Shown here: positions 8,370 to 12,986 of the stretch, piece after piece
Numbering within the stretch: position 1 is the first letter of the stretch
How the letters are laid out: the number at the start of each line of letters is the position of its first letter
Assembly: GCA_964555935.1 (NCBI GenBank)
Contig: CAZKUN010000249.1
Location: 1-12,986, forward strand
Length of the DNA: 12,986 bases
Reading direction: 5' to 3'
Origin: CAZKUN01 sp964555935
Lineage (GTDB): Bacteria > Armatimonadota > Zipacnadia > Zipacnadales > VGFC01
Notes under the pieces: generated by a model
The model's input: only the letters and a program-made list of their open reading frames with translations
Told to the model about the DNA's origin: nothing
The model's database searches: none
Position numbers and translations under genes: made by a program

Positions 8370-9272
8370 CTACCCGCCTGAGGCCCGCTCGATTAGCGAG
8401 GCGGCCTTCGCCTTGCCCAGCCGCCGGGCAAGCTCGGCCGGTGTCTCACCCGCCGCCGATGTCGCTCCCGTGTCGGCCCCGACCTCCACCAACGCCTCCA
8501 CCATCGCCACGTTGATGCGCGTAGCGCGGTGCAGCGGCGTGTTGCCCGAGCCGTCTCGCGCATCCACGCGCGCGCCGAACCGCGCCAGCAACCGCACCAT
8601 TTCGGCGTTTCGGCTATCAACGGCCTGGTGAACGATGCTCCCGCCGAAGTTGGGCCCCCGGCGGTTCGGGTCAGCCCCCGCCGTCAACAGCTCGCCCGCA
8701 CATCCCACGTGACCCCGGTCCACAGCGAAGTTCAGCGCGCTCCGTCCCACGTGATCGGCGGCGTCGATATCCGCGCCCGCCTCGATCAGCGCGGCAACGG
8801 CATCTCCGGCTCCGGCATAGGCGGCAAACATCAGCGGCGTGCGTCCACGCCCGCGCGGCACGCATTCAGCCAACTCCTCGGGTCGTGTCCGCAGCGCATC
8901 GCGCAAGAGGTCCATATCGTTCAGCCCCGCCGCGTGGTGGAGCTTCGGCTCGACGCCGCGGCGGATGAGCCACGTCGCCGCCTCCGCATCGCCCGCCAGC
9001 GACGCGCCGTCAAGCAGACTCCACCCGCCATGGTTCGTCGCGTTGACATCAGCGCCCAGCTCCACTAGTGACTCGGCGACGGCAGAGCCCGTGCTCAGAG
9101 CGATCGAGAGCGGTCGGTCGTTGCCGTGCGAGTTGCCGGCGTTGATCAGACTTGGGTCAGCGCCAATCAGCGCTCGGATGCGCTCGACGTCGCGTCCCCG
9201 AATCGCCTCGGCGAGCGCTTTACGCCGCTCGCCCCGCCTCGACGGGATGGCCCGGCCTGCAGGCTGTGACAT
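8370..9272 (-). CDS. Ankyrin-repeat protein
   Basis: This is a 300-residue protein built almost wholly of about eight ankyrin repeats, starting near residues 16, 51, 82, 143, 176, 211, 243 and 275. Consensus pieces are clear: RTPLMFAAYAGAGDAVAALI (144-163), EAGADIDAAD (164-173) and NTPLHRATRINVAMVEALVE (244-263). Residues 111-138 are a degenerate repeat. There is no signal peptide or membrane segment, so a cytoplasmic protein-binding scaffold is expected; the partner is unknown. The stop faces the GH2 stop with 7 bp between them. The start codon reads CAT at 9270-9272 on the plus strand; the upstream Shine-Dalgarno is weak (GGGG about 12 bases before the ATG). It is not part of the plus-strand operon and nothing links its role to the neighbouring enzymes. 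Confidence 0.9.
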   Translation of the reverse strand: MSQPAGRAIPSRRGERRKALAEAIRGRDVERIRALIGADPSLINAGNSHGNDRPLSIALSTGSAVAESLVELGADVNATNHGGWSLLDGASLAGDAEAATWLIRRGVEPKLHHAAGLNDMDLLRDALRTRPEELAECVPRGRGRTPLMFAAYAGAGDAVAALIEAGADIDAADHVGRSALNFAVDRGHVGCAGELLTAGADPNRRGPNFGGSIVHQAVDSRNAEMVRLLARFGARVDARDGSGNTPLHRATRINVAMVEALVEVGADTGATSAAGETPAELARRLGKAKAASLIERASGG

Positions 9273-9315
9273 GCGTTCATTCTGCCCCGATCTGGCACTA
9301 ACAACCTCCCCTTCG

Positions 9316-9347
9316 CGAGGTAATCGCCGCTCATGCGGGGAACCTCG
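9316..9347 (+). promoter_or_regulatory. Inverted repeat in the divergent intergenic region
   Basis: The 139-bp region 9273-9411 between the ankyrin gene (minus) and the propeller gene (plus) must hold both promoters, but I see no convincing -35/-10 pair. It does hold a two-part inverted repeat: outer arms CGAGGT (9316-9321) and ACCTCG (9342-9347), inner arms CCGC (9327-9330) and GCGG (9335-9338) around a TCAT loop. AACCTC also occurs twice directly (9303-9308 and 9341-9346). It could be an operator or a 5'-leader hairpin. No T-run follows. Confidence 0.3.
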
Positions 9348-9398
9348 TCAGCCACGGCCTCGGATGCGGATCACAGATACCCGACGCCGCCGATCCAC

Positions 9399-9403
9399 AG
9401 GAG
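9399..9403 (+). promoter_or_regulatory. Ribosome binding site fixing the start at 9412
   Basis: AGGAG lies 8 bases before the ATG at 9412. The ATG opens a clear signal peptide. The reading frame is open back to 8839, but that part is the antisense of the ankyrin gene and is not believed to be coding. Confidence 0.8.
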
Positions 9404-9411
9404 AACCCTCC

Positions 9412-12400
9412 ATGCAAAGACCACTCGCATGCCTCATCGCTGTCGTGTTCCTCGGCCTCGCCCTCGCCGGCGCCCACGCATCAGACCTCGGCGCCACCAT
9501 CCTCGACCGCACCGGCATCGCGGGAGGCGTCTGCGCGCTCGTCCGCTGCGGCGATGGCGAACTCGCGCACGAGTTAGCGACCGAGGGCAACCTTCTCGTC
9601 CACGCCACCGATTCGCGCCCGGAAATGGTCGAGGCCACGCGCCAACGCGCCGACGCGGCCGGCATGCTCGGTTCCGAGGTCATTGCCGAGACCGGCGACG
9701 TGTCGGCCCTCCCGTACGCGGACAACTCGGTCGATATTGTCATCCTGCCCGAGCTGGCGCCGGCCGATCTCGAAGCGCTCTCGCCCACCGAGGTGCTCCG
9801 CGTGTTGCGCCCGCTCGGCAAGGCCTACATCGGCCAGGCACCCGACTCCCGACCGCGCGTCGTTCCACGCGCCTTGCGCGAGTGGGCCGCATCCGGCGGC
9901 ATCGATGATCCCACCATCATCGTCGGCGAACTCGGCACGTGGATCGAAATGGAGAAGCCGCCCGCCGAGGGCGTCGATGACTGGAGCCACTGGTTCCACG
10001 GTGCCGATAACAACCCATCATCCTCCGACTCCGTCATCCAAGCGCCCTACATGACCCAGTGGATGGGCACGCCCTACAACATCACGATGCCCGCGATCAC
10101 GACGGCGTCGGCGGGCCGCATCTTCCTCGCGACGGGTCACATAGCCCACCACCCGCGCGAAGAAGCGACGCTCAACATGATCACCGCCCGCAACGGCTAC
10201 AACGGGCGCGTGCTATGGACGCGCGAACTGCCCGAGGGATACCTCGTCCACCGCTCGGCCTTCATCGCCACGCCCGACATCTTCTACCTCATCGACGGCA
10301 GCTCGGTATTGATGCTCGATTCCGAATCCGGCGCCGAAGAAGGGCGCATCAGCTTCGATGGCATCACCGGCGATCTCACGTGGATCGCGATGCAAAACGG
10401 CGTCATCTACGCTCAGGCCCAGGACGATTACGCCCCCGCCGAGACCAAGATAGTTAATAGCCCCCGCGATCACTGGAGTTGGGGCGAGTTGTCTCCCGGC
10501 TACTACACAGACCGCGTACCATGGGGCTTCGGCAAGCACCTCGGCGCCTACAGCACCAGCAGCGGCAAGACGCTCTGGACCCATTCTGAACCCACCGTCA
10601 TCGATTCCCGCAGCCTCGGCGTCTGCGAGGACCGGCTCTACTTCTACGCGCCAGAATCCCGCATCGGCTGCATCGACGCCGACTCCGGCTCGGTTCTCTG
10701 GTCCACCAACGATCCTGAGGTGATGGAGAAGCTGGAGATGAAGGGCCAGGGCCTTGTCAGCACGCCGGGCTTCCGCAGCAACTGCAACATCCTCTGCACG
10801 GAGGATGTGGTCTTCTTCGAGGCCCAGACACACCTGTACGTGCTGGCGCTCTCGGCCAAGGATGGCAGCCTGCTCTGGTTCCGGGAGAAGACGCGCAACA
10901 ATCCGACGCTGCTTTATGTCGATGGCAAGCTCATCACGAGCCACCTGATCTCCGGCACGCTTGCGGTCGATCCGCTCACCGGCCGCGAGGAACAGAAACT
11001 CAACTTCAGCAAGGTCAACTGCGTCCGCATGAACGCCACGCCGGATGCCTTCTACTGCCGCGGCGAGGGACTCGGCGTCTACGACCGCGAGACCGACACC
11101 TACAAGGTCGACGGCAGCGTCCGGCCCGGGTGTAACGACGGCGCCCTCCCCGCGAATGGCCTGCTCTACGTCGGTCCGTGGGCATGTGACTGCAACCTGT
11201 CTCTCATCGGCACCGTCACGCTCTGCTCCGCCGGCGATTTCGACTTCAACGTCGTCGCAACCAACGAGAGCAACCTCCAGCTCGGCGCCGGCGATCCGGC
11301 GACCGTGCAGCCGCTGGACGCCTCCGACCTCGACTGGCCCACCTACCGCGCCAATACACAGCGCTCCGGCTCATCACAGGTCGCCCTCAAAGAGGAGCAC
11401 CCGGTTCCCGGCTGGTGGCACAAGCCGACCGACGCATGCAAAGTAACGCCACCCGTTGCCGCCGGAGGGCTCGTCTTCTTCGGTCGCGAGGACGGCAAGG
11501 TCCGATGTCTCAACGCGGAGACCGGCGACGTCGCTTGGGATTACGTAACCGCCGGCCCGATCATCCAGCCCCCGACCATCTGGGAGGGCCGCTGCTACGT
11601 CGGCTCCGGCGATGGCTATGTCTACTGCATCGAGGCCGCGACGGGTCGTCTGCTCTGGCGCTTCCGCGCGGCTCCGGTTGAGCGCCGGATGATGGTCTAC
11701 GACCACCTGATGTCAACCTGGCCTGTCAACTCCGGCATCCTCATCGAGGACGGTGTCGCCTACGCCGCCGCGGGGATCATCGACCGCGACGGCACCTACG
11801 TCTACGCCCTCGATGCCAAGACCGGCGAGATCGCCTGGCAGAACAACGGCACGGGCCACATCGACCCGGACCTCCGCAAGGGCGCCTCAGTCCAGGGCGG
11901 GCTGGCCATCGGCGGCGGACGACTCTGGCTGGCCGGCGGCAACCAGGTCTCCCCCACGCCCTTCGACCTCAAGACCGGCGAGTGCAAGAACTGGCTCAAG
12001 CCTCAGGGCCGCCCGAGCACGCCACGCGGTCGCGAGATCGGCGTCTGGATGGACAAGTACATCGTCCACGGCGGCCGCCTGCTCTACTCCGATCCGGCCA
12101 AGTCCATCAACCCCGGCCAGTTCAGCTTCGTCCCGCTCGACGAGAACGGCAACATCAAGTACCCGCCGATGATGCCCATGCACCGTTCCTGCCTCGCCCC
12201 GGCGTGGGATGACACCAATTTCGTCGCGCTGACCGAACGGTACGGTCAGCTCGTCTGCTGGGACAATGACCTCCTCACGAAGGCCTTCGACGTCCGCCAG
12301 AAAGAGGAAGAGCTGCGCCAGGAGGCCATGAAACGCGCGCCCAACCAGAACGAACGCAACCGCAAGCGCTGGCAAACCGACAGCTTGCTCGACGGCCTAT

Positions 12401-12693
12401 TCCGCCACACCGGACGATGGGGACCCGTCGAGCGCCAGACGCTCTGCCTCGCGCTCACCAAGAACTTCGTCGTCACCGTCGCCGGCCCCGCGCCCTGGCA
12501 GAACGAAGACGCCAACGGACGCTGGACCATCCTCGGCATCAACCTCGAGACCGGCAAGGAGCAGCTGTGGCACGGCTGCCCCAGCGAGCCGATGGAGAAC
12601 GGCATGTGCATCGACCGCGACGGCCGGATCATCGTCGCGCTGAAGAATGGCGAGATCTACTGCACCAAGGAGAAGCCCGAGGAGACCGGATAG
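9412..12693 (+). CDS. Exported methyltransferase-like / PQQ-type beta-propeller fusion protein
   Basis: This is a 1093-residue protein. A signal peptide (1-23, cleavage after AHA) precedes a class I SAM-methyltransferase-like domain (about 25-180): CGDGELAHELA (46-56) stands for the glycine-rich motif I, HATDSRPEMVEATRQRA follows as the nucleotide-binding strand region, and LPYADNSVDIVIL (100-112) as motif IV. The segment DDWSHWFHGADNN (189-201) opens a quinoprotein-type beta-propeller with repeated blade-end motifs NGRVLWT (264), SGKTLWT (384), SGSVLWS (425), DGSLLWF (484), TGDVAWD (704), TGRLLWR (744) and TGEIAWQ (804). This pairing is known from planctomycete-type genomes, but its role is not established to my knowledge. 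No CxxCH haem motif is present. The mature protein has 23 cysteines, unusually many. Export makes true SAM-dependent catalysis unlikely, so the first domain may be a binding or vestigial module. It is followed 3 bp later by a cysteine-hydrolase gene. Confidence 0.88.
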   Translation: MQRPLACLIAVVFLGLALAGAHASDLGATILDRTGIAGGVCALVRCGDGELAHELATEGNLLVHATDSRPEMVEATRQRADAAGMLGSEVIAETGDVSALPYADNSVDIVILPELAPADLEALSPTEVLRVLRPLGKAYIGQAPDSRPRVVPRALREWAASGGIDDPTIIVGELGTWIEMEKPPAEGVDDWSHWFHGADNNPSSSDSVIQAPYMTQWMGTPYNITMPAITTASAGRIFLATGHIAHHPREEATLNMITARNGYNGRVLWTRELPEGYLVHRSAFIATPDIFYLIDGSSVLMLDSESGAEEGRISFDGITGDLTWIAMQNGVIYAQAQDDYAPAETKIVNSPRDHWSWGELSPGYYTDRVPWGFGKHLGAYSTSSGKTLWTHSEPTVIDSRSLGVCEDRLYFYAPESRIGCIDADSGSVLWSTNDPEVMEKLEMKGQGLVSTPGFRSNCNILCTEDVVFFEAQTHLYVLALSAKDGSLLWFREKTRNNPTLLYVDGKLITSHLISGTLAVDPLTGREEQKLNFSKVNCVRMNATPDAFYCRGEGLGVYDRETDTYKVDGSVRPGCNDGALPANGLLYVGPWACDCNLSLIGTVTLCSAGDFDFNVVATNESNLQLGAGDPATVQPLDASDLDWPTYRANTQRSGSSQVALKEEHPVPGWWHKPTDACKVTPPVAAGGLVFFGREDGKVRCLNAETGDVAWDYVTAGPIIQPPTIWEGRCYVGSGDGYVYCIEAATGRLLWRFRAAPVERRMMVYDHLMSTWPVNSGILIEDGVAYAAAGIIDRDGTYVYALDAKTGEIAWQNNGTGHIDPDLRKGASVQGGLAIGGGRLWLAGGNQVSPTPFDLKTGECKNWLKPQGRPSTPRGREIGVWMDKYIVHGGRLLYSDPAKSINPGQFSFVPLDENGNIKYPPMMPMHRSCLAPAWDDTNFVALTERYGQLVCWDNDLLTKAFDVRQKEEELRQEAMKRAPNQNERNRKRWQTDSLLDGLFRHTGRWGPVERQTLCLALTKNFVVTVAGPAPWQNEDANGRWTILGINLETGKEQLWHGCPSEPMENGMCIDRDGRIIVALKNGEIYCTKEKPEETG

Positions 12694-12696
12694 CCC

Positions 12697-12986
12697 ATGC
12701 CGACGCTTGAGTTGCCGGTTCGCTACTTTCAGGATTCAACGCCGGATGGCGTCGCTTGCCGTGAGGAGAACTTCATCACGCGCGAGTTGATCTTCCCGCT
12801 GCCTGTTGAGCAGACAGCGCTCGTGCTGATCGACCTCTGGAACGACCATCACATCGAGAGCTGGCTCGAGCGGGCCGCCGCGATGACACGCGATGTCATC
12901 GTGCCACTCATCGACCGCGCGCGTGACGCGGGCCTCGCCATCGTCCACGCGCCCGCTCCACAGATCGCCGAGAAATACGACGTCTA
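12697..12986 (+). CDS. Isochorismatase-family cysteine hydrolase, N-terminal part (cut by window end)
   Basis: The first 96 codons are present. The core strand TALVLIDLWNDHH (40-52) carries the Asp (D46) that heads the Asp-Lys-Cys triad of isochorismatase-like hydrolases. The helix RDVIVPLIDRARDAGLAIVH (65-84) is also typical. The Lys and Cys would lie beyond the window. Family members cleave nicotinamide, N-carbamoyl compounds, biuret, isochorismate and similar substrates; the activity here cannot be told. The ATG at 12697 is 3 bases after the propeller stop, with GAGGAG at 12679-12684 (12-base spacing, slightly long). No signal peptide is seen, so the product is probably cytoplasmic and co-transcribed with the exported propeller protein. 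Confidence 0.85.
   Translation, partial: MPTLELPVRYFQDSTPDGVACREENFITRELIFPLPVEQTALVLIDLWNDHHIESWLERAAAMTRDVIVPLIDRARDAGLAIVHAPAPQIAEKYDV

Noticed and set aside
8529..9068. 179-residue plus-strand open frame opposite the ankyrin gene
   Set aside because: The minus strand encodes clear ankyrin repeats over the same bases; this frame is rich in Arg, His and Pro and resembles no protein.
8839..9411. N-terminal extension of the propeller protein by 191 residues
   Set aside because: It is antisense to the ankyrin gene and of low-complexity composition. The ATG at 9412 has a good ribosome binding site and signal peptide.
10213..10944. 243-residue minus-strand open frame
   Set aside because: It is the antisense of the propeller repeats, with no family motif or plausible ribosome binding site.
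9412..12693. Cytochrome c domain in the propeller protein
   Set aside because: Despite many cysteines there is no CxxCH motif.

Overview
The window is a GC-rich (by eye roughly 60-65% G+C), densely coded stretch of bacterial chromosome. It comes from a draft or metagenome assembly, because a 10-base N gap at 6224-6233 breaks one gene. Gene content points to an uncultured bacterium of the Planctomycetes/Lentisphaerae/Armatimonadota type: large secreted glycosidases, an exported methyltransferase-like/beta-propeller fusion, a non-pyrrolysine MttB-family methyltransferase and an ankyrin-repeat protein. That placement is inferred from gene families, not from a marker gene, and its confidence is low. 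I see no rRNA, tRNA, CRISPR array, insertion sequence or phage gene.

Layout. Positions 56-8362 hold four co-directional genes that look like one operon: (1) a nitrilase-superfamily C-N hydrolase with an N-terminal jelly-roll-like domain, 56-1324; (2) a secreted, unassigned glycoside-hydrolase-like protein, 1317-3800, overlapping gene 1 by 8 bp; (3) an MttB-family methyltransferase, 3806-5242, 5 bp after gene 2; (4) a secreted glycoside hydrolase family 2 enzyme, 5323-8362, 80 bp after gene 3 and interrupted by the N gap. A convergent ankyrin-repeat gene (9272-8370, minus strand) has its stop codon only 7 bp from that of gene 4. A 139-bp divergent intergenic region (9273-9411) holds one small inverted repeat. 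It is followed by a 1093-residue exported methyltransferase-like/PQQ-type beta-propeller protein, 9412-12693. Three bases later begins an isochorismatase-family cysteine hydrolase (12697 onward) that runs off the right edge.

How the genes may work together. Two exported carbohydrate-active-type proteins share an operon with a C-N hydrolase and a corrinoid-type demethylase. A reasonable inference is a catabolic locus: external glycosidases trim a glycan or glycoside, the nitrilase-type enzyme cleaves an amide or related C-N bond in the cytoplasm, and the MttB homologue removes a methyl group from a methylated or quaternary amine. The corrinoid protein and reactivase that MttB-type enzymes need are not in the window, so this pathway is a hypothesis. 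The most noteworthy items are the mixed glycosidase/nitrilase/MttB operon, the unassigned secreted protein 1317-3800 and the exported methyltransferase-like/propeller fusion.
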